NCBI GenBank assembly: GCA_951804985.1
Contig: OX638136.1
Span: 1,262,501 to 1,326,500, forward strand
Length of the DNA: 64,000 nucleotides
Source of the DNA: Dryomyza anilis
Lineage: Eukaryota > Arthropoda > Insecta > Diptera > Dryomyzidae
Reading direction: 5' to 3'
The notes beneath the pieces were generated by a model. It was not told the origin of the DNA. It was given only the letters and a program-made list of their open reading frames with translations, and ran no database searches. This document shows, one piece after another, positions 10,045 through 21,797 of this stretch. The position numbers and the translations under genes are program-made. Within the stretch, counting starts at the first letter, position 1, and every line of letters starts with the position of its first letter.

Positions 10045-10936
10045 CTATTCGACTTTCGAGCAATTTGTGAAATGGAGATTCTGGGGCAATCGGTTATGGG
10101 AGTCAGATCGTGCCCGCAGAACTGACTCGCTTTTGTTTAAAGCTTGATAAAAATTTACGCTATTTTGGACATGATCCTGTCTTTCTTCATGTCTGGGTTC
10201 ATCTGCAGATTGATTTATTGAGCGTTTGCGTTTTTTACGACAGTCACGTGCCAGATGTGTCACATTTGTAACATTTACCTTTGAATTGCGTATCTTTGTT
10301 GGCTGATGTGTGTTCGGTTTTAACGCCTGCTTTAACTGCTTGGCACACTACTTGAAATAAATCATCGTTCTCCACAACAATTCTACGCGCCTTTGGAGCC
10401 GATCGGCACAACGCAGTTAGAGCTATGGTAACCGTTTCCGTAAATGTTACCTTGGGCGCAATCACTGTTGCACGTTTTGTCTCCTGATCGCGTATGCCAT
10501 CAACAAAAGCTTTGATCTTGCACATTTCTATGAAATCACTTGTTGAATCTGCATACGACAAATGCGCAAGCCTCTCGACGTCCGCTGCATACGCCTGCAA
10601 AGTTTCACCATTTCTTTGCATTCTGCCCTTCAGCTCCATTCGGTATATCTGTTTCATGTGATCACTGCCATATTTTCGCTGCAGTGCAGCCATTACCGCT
10701 AAATAACTGTTTCGATCACTTTCTGGAACAGTCTGCAATACTTCGACTGCGCATCCTTCAAGCGCCGCGATAAGTGCGGCTACGCTGTCCTCATTATTCC
10801 ATCGATTACTTACAGCCGTGGTCTCAGATTGCAGCTTTAAAATGTTGAACGCTGTGGTTCCATCGTAAATCGGCGATTTTAGCCTCGTACCACTAAAAAC
10901 ATGCTGTGTAGGTCCATTTATCTGCAACACGTGCAA
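10045..10936 (-). pseudogene. Gag capsid and nucleocapsid, G1 copy 2
   Basis: An open stretch of 230 codons (10244-10936) resembles the retrotransposon Gag capsid: KSPIYDGTTAFNILKLQ, RWNNEDSVAALIAALEG, AVMAALQRKYGS, LAHLSYADSTSDFIE. It ends GKCYKCDTSGT, where the zinc knuckle loses its middle through a small deletion and frameshift. The remainder (HLARDCRKKRKR) is read in 10045-10263. Gag would build the particle and bind RNA. The knuckle defect is shared with copy 1. Confidence 0.85.
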
Positions 10937-10977
10937 ATCTTTTTTTTAATTTCCTGGATTTCTTTGTCTATACCGTT

Positions 10978-11514
10978 TTATAATCTTTGAATTTTTTCAT
11001 CAATGTTCACTTCCATGTCATTTACATGCGTTTCTAGCTCCGTCACTTTGCTATGGAGTGTATTAGAAACTTCCAAAAGCTGCTTAGAATGCTCCTGCAT
11101 CTGCTGCTTAATTTCAGTTTGCAGTTGATCAGAACTTTCTAGTTTCTGTTCCATTTTGTTGGAATTTTCTAGATGTTCTTGCTTCATATCTAATTTGAGC
11201 TGATTGGAATTTTCTTGTAGTTCTGTTTTAAGTTTTTCTTCAATCCGGTTCGAATTTTCTAGAAGCTGTTGTTGTATAGCTCCGAGCAACTGGCTCATAT
11301 CAAAACTTTGGGACTGTACTTTTTGCTCCGTGTCCACATTTTTCGATGACGCTGTTGCAGCTTCCACTTCAAACTCGTGCTCTGCTAGGTCAATGCCTTG
11401 GTTCTCTAATTCTTCCATTAGACGCTTTTGTAGCTCCGTACCTACAGTTGTAAGATTATGAATCGCCAGTTCCTTCTTTAGGTGGTCGACTTTAAGTTCT
11501 TCGAATTTAACCAT
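10978..11514 (-). pseudogene. Gag N-terminus: SAP domain and coiled coil, G1 copy 2
   Basis: The natural ATG is at 11512-11514 (MVKFEELKVDHLKKEL). Residues ~1-40 form a SAP-like helix-extended loop-helix (LKVDHLKKELAIHNL, then LQKRLMEELENQGID), a fold usually linked to DNA or chromatin binding. Residues ~75-185 are a heptad-rich coiled coil with repeated LLENSN.. and LQENSN.. units. A TAA near 10978 separates it from the capsid frame at 10936, which in the intact element was probably one Gag protein. Confidence 0.8.
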
Positions 11515-11526
11515 TTTGTACCACAA

Positions 11527-11543
11527 TCCCAATTCTGAGACCA
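11527..11543 (-). other. Primer-binding site of G1 copy 2
   Basis: Minus-strand TGGTCTCAGAATTGGGA starts one base after the LTR end (CGTAACA). It begins with the TGG that pairs with a tRNA CCA end. From memory it resembles a tRNA-Leu primer site with a couple of mismatches. The tRNA identity is tentative. Confidence 0.65.
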
Positions 11544-11544
11544 A

Positions 11545-12076
11545 TGTTACGAAAATTCTTTCTACGGAAAACTATGAGTTCGTATCGCTGGATTGTGTAC
11601 AAAATAAAAACGCACTTATATTTGGTTTTAACTAGTATTATTTCAACTAGTATTAATTAACTTTATTAATTTAAATAACAACTTAAAGAATAATCACTTA
11701 TATCAAATGCTGAATTACTACAATTTATCTTTACAATGTTTACTCACGAGACGCACTAATTCACTATTAAATCACAACTGAAGTACACTTATATACTGCA
11801 GGCATCAGTTCGACACGTTTAGACAAGATTCGACACGTTTCGACAAGCTTAGACTTGTTTCGAGAACCTTCTACTCGTTTCGAGAACCTTCTACTCGTTT
11901 CGTGAATGACGCATGCTATTGGCATCTCATGCGCACTCATGTGTTTTAATGTGCTGATCATCCACATCTTTCTCGCACATTGCATAGTGCGCTGAATGAT
12001 TTTCCGTCTCTTTCTAACACATTGCTTAGTGCCCTGAATTGTCTTGCGTCTCATATTGCAAATTACCTCTTTTCGT

Positions 12077-12080
<4 letters not shown>
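11545..12080 (-). repeat. 5' LTR of G1 copy 2
   Basis: 536 bp from TGTTACGAAAATTC to TTTTCGTAACA, TATA box at 11788-11795. It carries a 20-bp tandem duplication (CGAGAACCTTCTACTCGTTT twice) and a duplicated GACACGTTT..ACAAG block. It lacks the GATGCGCGGCC segment of the 3' LTR and is closer to the mirrored LTR at 5659-6179 than to its own partner. Confidence 0.9.

Positions 12081-12127
<47 letters not shown>
12081..12127. repeat. (TA)n microsatellite
   Basis: TA array immediately after the 5' LTR end. It mirrors the array at 5573-5658. Confidence 0.97.
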
Positions 12128-12130
<3 letters not shown>

Positions 12131-12179
12131 TTATATACATTTATATATACGCCAACACAATATAAAAGTTGGAAAAGAC

Positions 12180-12600
12180 ACACACGTGCCTTTTGTCCAA
12201 AATCGATTGATGTTTAGAGGTCGCGAACTTGGATTTTCTGTCTTTGGCGATCTAAAAAACATAAGTTGGCTTCATGGGAAAAGTTGAATATCTTCCAAAG
12301 TTTAAGGAGTAAATTCACAAAATTTTAGGAAAAGTGCTCCAATAAAATACAGTTTCCAAAACTATTGTTAAAATTTTAACATCGATAAAACGCACGTTTA
12401 CATAAATTGAATTATTTATAACTTTAGTATTGGGAGTATGATTTCCAAAATTTTAAATATAGTCGAAAGAAAGCGTCGTAACCTAGCAATAATTATAAAA
12501 CACATAATGGGAAAAGGTATACCGTCGTTATATGTGATTATATTGTTGAAAAATGATATTTTTTTCACACATTTTTAATTTAAAATATATACACTCAACA
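12180..12600 (-). repeat. Dispersed repeat R3, copy 2
   Basis: Inverted match of 5125-5540 with the GGCACGTGTGTGTC, CAATCGATTTTGGA and CCTAAAATTTTGTG blocks. Confidence 0.7.
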
Positions 12601-12823
12601 GATCAAATTTATAATTGTATATTGAGACGAAATTTCATCGCATTCTGATCAGTATTTCTCAAGTTATTCTGTATTCGGACAGCAAGACAGCAAGACGGAC
12701 AGACAGACAGACAGACGGACATGGCTAAACGAACTCGGGTAGTGATGCTGATCAAGAATATATATACTTTTCCATACCGGACACGCCTCCTAAGGGGCGT
12801 TACAATATATGCACAAAGTTAAT
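12601..12823 (-). mobile_element. DINE-1-like fragment in the right arm
   Basis: Contains the reverse complement of GTCCGTCTGTCTGTC, TTCTTGATCAGCATCAC and GGTATGGAAAAGTATATATA. The TATACCCTACACC head present at 4855 has been deleted here. Confidence 0.7.
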
Positions 12824-14537
12824 TATAAACAAATTTGAAATTCCCACCTTAAGTGGGATTCTTCGTCCGAAGAATTCTTAAAGAAAACATGGTCGGAACC
12901 TTACAAATTTTGTAATTGTACACCCAATACGGCACATTTATATAATTCGCTGGTGCTGATTTAGACTGGATAGTCAGGTTTTCTGTTACCCAGAAAATTA
13001 ACAAAATCATATTTTTAATTTTTGTAAATTTTTTTTTAGTTAAAATCGACATTTGGTTTCTAAAATCGACAATATTTATTAATTTTTGTGGAATTCAAAA
13101 TTTTTTTGTATTCCTATTGATGAAAGTTTTCTAAAACCTAATTTTCCCATTTGTTTTTTTTATAATTTTTTGTCGTATAAGCTTTTTTAATATTTCATTT
13201 TGATCAAAATTACAAATTTTTGGAATAAATCCATTTGGGTAATGTTCCAATTCCAGTCATAACCCCCAATTTTACAGAATAAAAAAAGTATAAAATACTA
13301 TATGGGACTTAAATAAAAGCAATTTAAACTTATATAACTTTAAACGAATACTGTGTACCTATATTTTAAAAATTAGAAGTGTAGAATAGTTAGTAATTCT
13401 GAGTCTTTTTATAGTTCAAGTTTCTCGCAACAAAAAGTTTTTTTATTCCGAAAATAAAATGTTTTTCAAAAAAAATTTCTGGCAACACTGTTTGCAACCA
13501 CTTTAATTACTCTCTTTAAATTTCTCTCTTTACTCGTTGAACAACTTTTCTCCCGGTTCAAAAAACGTAGTTTTGGAATAACGCCCGATTGAATGACTTT
13601 TGTAACTACTTCTAAAAATGGTTGCTAAGGAATGACTTTTGGAACCACTTTGTAACATTGTTCCCATATAATACAATTTAGTATTTGAATACCATACAAA
13701 TGTAAATAAAATTTTACAGTTAATTTTTTAATTAATTATATATAATCAGGAATGTTTAAAATGTATTAAAAAATAAAATATTTTGAAGGCAACGTTTGCT
13801 CCTGAACTTGTACTTTTTATTGATACAAATGTAAATAAAATTTTACAGATGATTTTTATTAATTAATTATATACAATCAGGAATGTTTAAAATGTATTAA
13901 AAAAATAAATATTTTGAAGGCAACGTTTGCTCCTGAACTTGTACTTTTTATTGATGTTCATTGTCCCCATCCAAGATAGTGACTTCCTGCCCACCAACCA
14001 TCTGAGCCATCGAACTATTAACTATAATATTTTAAACTTAAATTATTAAGTACTTACTAAATTCGCGAAATATCCTATAACACGATTAATTTTGTTTGAA
14101 ATGTTGATTTAAAATATGCAGCCAACATTAATTTGCTTATATAAAATTTTCAAAGAGGTTTTGAAACGTTTTTGATGATTCTGAAATATATTCTAAAAGA
14201 AGAGAACGTGGAACAACGTTTTTTTATCGGAACTCAATGTGAAGTTGTTCTCGTTGCTGGGCCGACAGTACCAAGAGAGATGTTATTCTAGAATCAGTTG
14301 CTGTAGAATTGGATGAAGATACGGAACTTTGTTTGATTATCTCTCATATTTCCATATTCAACCGATAAAGTTAAATTTGTGTACTCTTGAGAACTCTCGA
14401 ATATAAAGTGATTCCTAAAATCATATCACTAGAAACGAACGTGGGACGACTTTTTATCTTTGCATTCCAAATAAATGTAGTTCTGGAAGTTGTTATTTTC
14501 GGAACAACCTGCGATAAAATCTATTCCTATTACGTAA

Positions 14538-15164
14538 TATATTTATGAAAATTTCTAATTTTAAGCCGTTTTGACTACGGAAAAACTATGTAAATTTAAT
14601 TAGAAATTAAACAGATTTCAATTTTTTTTTTCAAACAGATTCATAAGCGCTACCAGCGCTTTTAACATGGTACTTGAATTTAATTATTATTATTATAAAT
14701 CATAATGTTAATTTTTAATAGTAATAATTGTTAACTCTATCGTTAATGAAACAATCGTATAATGTTAGATTTACATTATAGAATATCTCGATGTCTTGTT
14801 AAATTAAAATTGCAATAATATATGTGTACTGTTGATTTAATAGTAACACGAAAACTAATATTAATATATAAAAAATCGATTCTTTTTATTTTATAGACTA
14901 CTTTTGGATGATTTTTTAGAATTTCGGATCTAATGATAAATAAGAAAGAGATATATGGTTATCAACAGCATTGCCCAAACTAAAAATATAAACTTTGTTT
15001 CTATATTTACAACATTTTAATTGAGTATCATTTTGTTGAGTATTGTTGTTGTATATTGGATAATCGACTCGGTTGTTTCCCTACCGTAACATTTTTTTTT
15101 TCTTAAATACGTAAAAAATAAAACATTTCAATATTATAGAATTTTATTTTTGTTCTGTTTAGTA
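14538..15164. other. AT-rich, no gene seen
   Basis: No coding sequence, RNA gene or clear repeat recognised. Sequence is AT-rich with short homopolymers. Confidence 0.5.
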
Positions 15165-15745
15165 ATTACATTTAAAGTAAAAATGTATAAAAATATTTCA
15201 TTTTTTGACAATGTAATCACCAATAAATTCGGTACAACTTTACCAATTATGTGTTTTATAATTTTTTGTGATAATTTTCAGACGTTTTCTTTGGACGATA
15301 TATAAAATTTAAGACATCCTACTCCAAATTGCAAAGGTATATACAAATTTCTGAATATAAACGCTATTTACCACTATCTTTTGCCCAGGCCCGCGATTAA
15401 ATTATATTTATTAGATATATTGGATATAAAAGAAACAAGGTTTAGCGGATACGAACTGATTAGCGGAATTTTTTATTAACTGAAATTAATTCATGAATTT
15501 AAAATTAGTTTGTGTATTAATACTGCTGTTAAAAAGATTTAACAACAGTTTTGGGAACCGCATTATATTATAGCACTTTTCCTAAAATTTTGTGAATTTA
15601 CTTCTTAAACTTTGGGAGATAATTAACTTTTCCCATGAAGTTTACTTACGTTTTTCAGATCGACGGTAACAGACAATCCAGAGGTCGCGCACATCAATCG
15701 ATTTTGGAAAAAAAGGCACGTGTGTGTCTTTTCATCTCTTCTGAT
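15165..15745 (+). repeat. Dispersed repeat R3, diverged copy 3
   Basis: Similar along its length to 5125-5540: TTTTTTGACAATGTAATCAC, CCAATTATGTGTTTTATA, CACTTTTCCTAAAATTTTGTG, TTTTCCCATGAAG, ATCAATCGATTTTGGA, GGCACGTGTGTGTC. An internal insertion and many substitutions suggest an old copy. It lies outside the inverted duplication. Confidence 0.65.
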
Positions 15746-16056
15746 CGTATGGTGAGCGATTTCGTGGGAAAATAAAAATACGAAAACGGTTTTTTCAAAC
15801 CGTGTTACGATGCGGACCTTAGCTTATGAATTAATAAGCAATTAATTTGTTTAATTTATATAACAATTAAAAACTTTTATATATATTTTAATTTTTTTGA
15901 TAGTTTCAACATAGTTTTACTAATTGATCCAAATCGAGTCAGAGTTGTAAAAATTAATGCCCCTCTGGTGGTGAAATTAGGAACTAATATTTAATCTCTG
16001 ATAACCGGCTTCCTGCAAAGAGTCCCTGCACAAAATTTCAACTGGATCTAATCTGG

Positions 16057-16369
16057 TGGAGCCGCGGTAGCTCAGTGGTTAGTGCGTTGGACTGCGAGCC
16101 GAAAGGTCCCCGGTTCAAGCCTGGACTGGGGCTAACAACATCTTTTCATAGAAACATTTTTCTATACCGCGCTACCTCTCGTCAGTAAATGGCAAACCTA
16201 CGAGAGTAAAACCATTGCCTATGAAAAAGCTCTCTCCCGCCGTTCGGATTCGGCAATAAACTGTAGGTCCCACCACTTTGAGTACAAATATAACACGCAC
16301 AGCTCAAAATGGTGAGAGAGCTCGGCCGAAGTTCTATACAGAACTGTAGCGCCAAACTATTATTATTAT
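16057..16369 (+). mobile_element. tRNA-derived SINE, copy 1
   Basis: The head resembles a tRNA: GCCGCGGTAGCTCAGTGG with a box A (TAGCTCAGTGG, 16068-16078) and box B (GGTTCAAGCC, 16112-16121), the internal RNA polymerase III promoter. A ~200-bp non-tRNA body follows and the element ends in an ATT-repeat tail. The flanks carry TAATCTGG at 16049-16056 and 16370-16377, a plausible target-site duplication. Two other copies occur at 28684-28979 and 51040-51326. Mobilised by an unidentified LINE. The parent tRNA was not assigned. Confidence 0.85.
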
Positions 16370-16377
16370 TAATCTGG

Positions 16378-19300
16378 GTTACAGAGATTTGGATTTAGAG
16401 TATTTACGCTCTCTGGTGATATAAATTGTAACTAATATACAGTTTTGACACTTTGATATTTAATACAGTGCACTGTGGGAAACTTTACAATAAGCATACA
16501 TGGACTATGAATAGATTTCAGTTCGAAAATAAACAAGATTGGTCCATTGCCACGCCCACCTCTCATATAATTGAAATGGTAATATGACTATAACTTTTGT
16601 GTGGAATGACCATTCTTAATATGCACATGACTATTCCTAATATGGGCGTTATTTGCCAACTTCCACGCCCACCATTCTTCTTAAACTATATAACTTGAAC
16701 ATCGTAAGAGATGTACTGATAATATTAGGAACTATAGTACATATCACAATTACTACCATACCAAATATGAGCCAGTTTTGTCAACTATAATAACAAAATT
16801 TAGTTAAATTTTTTACGATTTTCGTATATTTCTCATCACTTAAACTCATTTTAAATGACGTGTAGCAAACTAATGCAGGCATGTTTAACACCGTTAGAAA
16901 GAAGACATTTCAGACATTATGTCTGTAAAATAATTTATAAAAGTATTTGGAAGTTTTTTTCCATGTCTACTTGTGTATAAAAATATGTAATTTTTGTTTT
17001 ATATTTTTGTCAAATAATCATCAAAAACACGAATAGTCATTTGAAATTTTTGATACACAGGATGATAGTCTCAATTCCCAATAATATAAAAGTAACACTC
17101 TGCATGTGGAGTATATGTTGAAAGAGTTAGGACAGTTTTAATGTAACCGATTTTTATTTATTAAAAAGCACTTGTTTTAATTTTTTGACTTAAGCAAGCC
17201 TAAAGTAGGATTTTTTCACAAGGGTGTAACATTTTTTGTTTGTTCTCTCTCATAAATTATTAATGAAATGATATATTTTTAAAATTTCTGCAACGAACTT
17301 TAAAATCAGATTTTCGGCGAGCTAGACTAAGCTTCTGACCCATAGTGCACTGTTGTTTAAGTTACGTTCAATTATTTAGCATAACTTTTGTGATTTTTAT
17401 ACAGTTTTTTCAAATTTTAAACCAACAAATCTTTCAAAAGGCAAATATGTGTGTATTTCTGATACATGACCATTTCTAAATACCCTTATATATAGGGATT
17501 TGCAATTATTCAAATTATTTGATTAATCAATTTCTAATTATTGAATTATCAAGATTTTCATTTAATCGTTTAATATCGAAAAGGTATTTGAATTATAGAA
17601 AAAATGAATATTACAAAAAACCCGAAGTGAAGTGCAACAAACTTTTATTTCCGATTTTCGGCGAACTAGACAAAGCTCCTGTCCCATAGTGCAGTGTCAA
17701 TATTTTAAATTTGGTCCAAATCGGTTCAGAAGAGACAATGTTGTAAAAATTAGCGGCATCTGGTAGTGAAATTGAGAACTAATATCTAACTTATGCTAAG
17801 TCTTTTTATTAATTTTTATTTATTTAAATTTAATGTCTTAATTTTGTCCAAATCGGTTGGGTGGTTACAGAGATATAGACATTCGTCATTTACGCCCCCT
17901 AACGATAGAATTGCGAATTAAAATATAACCTATCATTCCATCCAGATCCTACCGAATCTGTGGTAAAAATTTGAATAAAATCTGATCAGCCGTTTAGACA
18001 GAGAAGCTGAACAAACAAACGAACCAACAAAGAGATTTATTACATGTATATACACTAGACTGATTCAAAACAAAAAATCTTAAAATGATTCGTTCTGAAA
18101 CTAGACCCTCTAAAATTGAGAAGAAGCTTTTAAAACCAAAAAAAAAAATTAACCTGTGATATTGCGCAAAGAGCTTAAGGACATTTTTTAACTTTAAAGG
18201 ACTATTTTCAATAAAATTATTATTACTACCAAGTATATACATATCACTAGATTTTATTTTTTTATTTACGTTAAAATCTCTTACTGAAATTATGTTTTTT
18301 TTTAATTATAAATTTTTAGTTAACCGTTACAATTTCATTGCCAAACACGTAAAATGTAGACTTTTTTTAATATAGTAATTTTAACTGTCGAAATTTTTCT
18401 AATATTATTCTAACGAGTTTGGAATAACATTTTTGTATTATTGCACATACAATTATCTTTAAAGTTATATAACACACTTATCTTTTCGGATATCGTATTA
18501 TTAGTAGATAGTAAAATTATTCACACCTTGCCTAAAACACTCTCAACCCAAAAGTCTATGCCCACCCCAAATTAAAAAAAAAAAATGTAGCGGACATACC
18601 TCCGGCGTTTTTTAAGATTAAAAAAAATATAAAAAATCGTTAGCAGATTTTTTTAAATATTACATTTTAGTTACTTTTTTGCAGTTTTTTGAAATTTTTA
18701 TAATAAGTGTAATTAATATACTTTTTTGTGCTTAAATTTGTTTTTCCACTAAAAGAACTTATAAAAGTTTCATATAGTTTGTCCACCATTATGGTTCATA
18801 GTTAATTTATGGTAATAAGTGCGAAAAAATAGTTTTTTCAAAAATAGTCCTCTTATGAGCAATATATTTCTTAAGTAGTCCTTACATCGATTAATGTGTA
18901 TAAAAATATTTACCAAACAAAAAAATAATCAATCAGCTAACATTAATAGTTGAAGAGATATTACACTTCAAATTCAAATTTTCAAGAAAATTGAGTAAAA
19001 CCTATTTTAAAATCTTAGTAAACCATAAATAATGAAAGTTAAATTTATCATTTTTTATTCAACCGCATTTCCTAACAGTAAACATTATTTTGTTCATGCT
19101 TGAATAAAAATCTAACTCCTCTAGTGGATATTTTCAAAGATATTGTATCCAGAAAGTCACCCTTTGCATAATTTTATTTTTGATTTTTACCAATATTTTA
19201 CTATTTACTAATAAGACGGTTTCTATAAAGATAAGTATGATTCATCATTTTAAAGATAAGTTTGTGTGCAATAATATAAAAATGTTATTCCAAGCTCTTT

Positions 19301-19427
19301 TGAAAAATGTCCACAACTTAAATTACTGTAGTAAAAAAAAGTCTTTATTTTACGTGATTGGCAAACCATGAAATTGTAACGGTTAACTAAAAATTTGTTT
19401 GAAAAATCGTCGAGTTTGTTTTTGAAG
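16378..19427. other. AT-rich, no gene seen; faint old repeats
   Basis: No gene recognised. Segments near 15920-16040 and 16380-16440 resemble 17690-17940 (ATCCAAATCG.GT, GTTACAGAGAT, TTACGC.C.CT). A TCTGATCAGCCGTTTAGACA phrase near 17980 resembles non-autonomous insect elements. These look like decayed transposons. Confidence 0.4.
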
Positions 19428-21397
19428 TTTACCCCCCCAGAAATGCTCTATTGAATGAGATAAACGATGTGAAAATTTTTCAGCGAAATCCGAATATGGG
19501 AAATGAACCCGCATTTATAGTTTATTGAATTTTAATAAAATTTTCCAACAGATGACATACCCACATTTTTAGTTTATTGCGTTTGAGATACATCATTTCA
19601 ATTCAATTTTGAAATTGTTAATTTAGGAACGAAAAAGCCTATTTTGAGGTCCCGGTGGGTCCATTTCCCATATTCGGATTTCGCTGAAAATTCTCTACAT
19701 CGATTTTTCTCATCCAATAGAGTAGGGATGCCCAACTCACTTCGACGTCAGCCCGCAAGGTAAATGGTGAGGGGAACCGCGCTGAAGTGGAAAGGCTGAG
19801 AGGATTGTTAAAGTTTGAGCGAGCACAACGAATATAAGTTCGTGTGAACTGCAAAAACTCTCAGTCGATCACGCTGCCACCGTTTCCCAAAAAATGCACT
19901 GAAAAATTAAAATGTTTGAAGTGGAGTGGAAATATTAATAGACATGTACTTCGAGGAATGTACAATAGAGATAGTTGGTTTTGTCTAGAAAGAAAATATT
20001 ATAAATTTAATAAACCAAATATTAAGAAAATGCACTCATTTTAATAATACATATTTTTGAACTATATATTTAGCATATATTTGTCATACAACATTATTCA
20101 AATAATGTTGTATGAATTATTATAGTGAATTATATGATTAAATAAATCTAAACTATATATCGTAAAAATAAATTTTATTCAGTGTAAACTCACAGTCATT
20201 TGTAGCAAATAACCCAGTAGAAATTGTGAATTAGAATTTTTGACTAATTATTTCTTTAAACTGAAATAAAATTATTACAATATATTTATATATAATGTTA
20301 ATTTTTTTATTTTCCGAGGGAGAGCGCAAGCTTATGTTTGTAGTTTTGCGTGATTAAAAAAAAAATGAAGATGTTTACATTTACAATTGAAACGTACAGT
20401 TTAAAAATACTTCTAGTACGTTAAAAATATGTTTAAGTTGTTTTTTATTAGATACATGTAAATCATGAGTGGTTTAATTAAATGTATAAAAATAAAATCA
20501 ATTTAAGAAATAGTCAACAATTTATATTTCGTACTGGGGTTGCATGCGTAGAATAGAAGTCTAGTGCACACAGTGGAACATATTATTTTAAGTATGATTT
20601 AAATATTTATATTATTATTTATTATTGCATACTTTATATAAGAACGATTAATGTATGGTATAATAAATATTGTTAATTAAAAATCCTCAATTAATAATTT
20701 GCTTGACACTTTTGCAAAAGCATTTTTTATCCACTTGTCTTTTTTATGAACGGAATAAGAACATATAACCTTGCTATTATCAAAAAGTATAAATTTTCAC
20801 AAAATATAGTATTTTTGGATAATTCTATGTAAATTTTTTTCCAAAACTTCGAATTATTTTATGTCTGGGTTTGTTTTACTTTGTTACACCGTACTCTCAC
20901 CGCACTCTCGCTCTCTTCAGTGTTGCACCACATCTTAAGTAAAATAGGGCAGAAATGTGAAATAAATAATTATTTTAGAATTCAGTTAAGTTTGAGATTT
21001 TAATCACTTTAGACACACATTTTATATCCCAAAACATTTTACAAAATAATAACAAATAATTAATTTTTATTTTTGCATGCGAAAATTATATAAATGTTAT
21101 GAGAAAAAAATTATATTTATTTAAAATGATAAAATTTGTATATTTTAATAAAATTATAAGCAATATAAATGGGTCCGTTAAAAACACACTCAAATAATTA
21201 AACTTTTAAATAGACATTTAAATTTCCCGGAATTTCTAAAAATGCAACACTAAAATCCCCCGCTCATTTCTGCGTTGCAATACCCACTCACTTCTGCCCA
21301 TAGATAACCCACTCCAAGCACTCTATTGCCCGTTCAGTGAGCCGCGCGATGGCGAGTTGGCATCCCAACAATAGAGCATTTCTAGGGGGTGACCACC
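19428..21397. mobile_element. Foldback (MITE-like) element split by a hAT insertion
   Basis: The left arm (about 19433-19512) and right arm (19655-19722 plus 21377-21391) are inverted repeats: AGAAATGCTCTATTG..ATGAG and AATCCGAATATGGGAAATG on the left, mirrored on the right as CCCATATTCGGATTTCGCTG and CAATAGAGCATTTCT. About 140 bp lie between the arms. The outermost bases are a run of C on the left and of G on the right. No target duplication could be assigned, so the superfamily is unknown. Confidence 0.7.
19723..21368. mobile_element. Non-autonomous hAT-like DNA transposon
   Basis: Flanked by the perfect 8-bp direct repeat CAATAGAG (19715-19722 and 21369-21376), the hallmark target duplication of hAT elements. 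Terminal inverted repeats are TAGGGATGCCCAACTC on the left and GAGTTGGCATCCCAA on the right. It is 1646 bp long with no transposase-sized frame. The longest frame (19844-20044) resembles nothing I know. It interrupts the right arm of the foldback element. Confidence 0.8.
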
Positions 21398-21797
21398 TAA
21401 TGTAATGAGGCGATACTAATTCTTAGAATACCAAATTGTCGCTCTCTAATTATTTGTTTTATAAAAAAAATATGATTTTATTTCATGAGTATTTATAAAT
21501 TATTATTTCCGAAATTTGGACCGTCTGCTGCGAAGTTTTCATATAAATTTGTTGATGATTCAAATCAACCATTTTTCAAAAACTTTTGACACCAGAAATG
21601 AAAATTACATATTTACAAGTCCCGCATTTTTTTCATTTTTATAAACTTTACATGACCTTTAAATGGTTTCGGCATGATACAATTATAAGGTAGAAGTATG
21701 CGAGAGAGCCTATCTCAAAAAACAAAAACGAATAATAAACAGCTGATTTGACAGATGATTGATGTAAACAAAAACAAATTGAAATAAATAAAAAATA
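21398..21797. other. Intergenic, no gene seen
   Basis: AT-rich, with no supported feature. It may include the 5' end of the P-element relic, whose terminal repeat was not found. Confidence 0.4.

Larger units (their letters stand above)
7266..12080 (-). mobile_element. Ty3/Gypsy element, family G1 copy 2 (both LTRs)
   Basis: Complete in outline: 5' LTR 11545-12080, primer site 11527-11543, Gag with an N-terminal SAP domain, CCHC remnant, protease, RT, partial RNase H, integrase C-terminus, polypurine tract and 3' LTR 7266-7810. At 4815 bp it is short for an autonomous Gypsy because RNase H and most of integrase are deleted. Every gene is interrupted, so it is non-autonomous. The two LTRs differ more than expected for one recent insertion. 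Target-site duplications are not visible because (TA)n flanks one side and LTR fragments the other. Confidence 0.9.
12128..14537 (-). repeat. Right arm of the ~3 kb inverted duplication
   Basis: Reverse complement of 2798-5572. It lacks the extra 338-bp unit and about 30 bp of the DINE-like head that the left arm retains. The outer edge is at CTATTCCTATTACGTAATAT. No gene is recognised inside. The 67-codon frame at 12849-13052 matches its mirror but no known protein. Confidence 0.88.

Noticed and set aside
16057..16140. A functional tRNA gene
   Set aside because: The tRNA-like head continues into a SINE body shared by three copies, with target duplications and an ATT tail. The arms do not fold into a convincing cloverleaf by eye.
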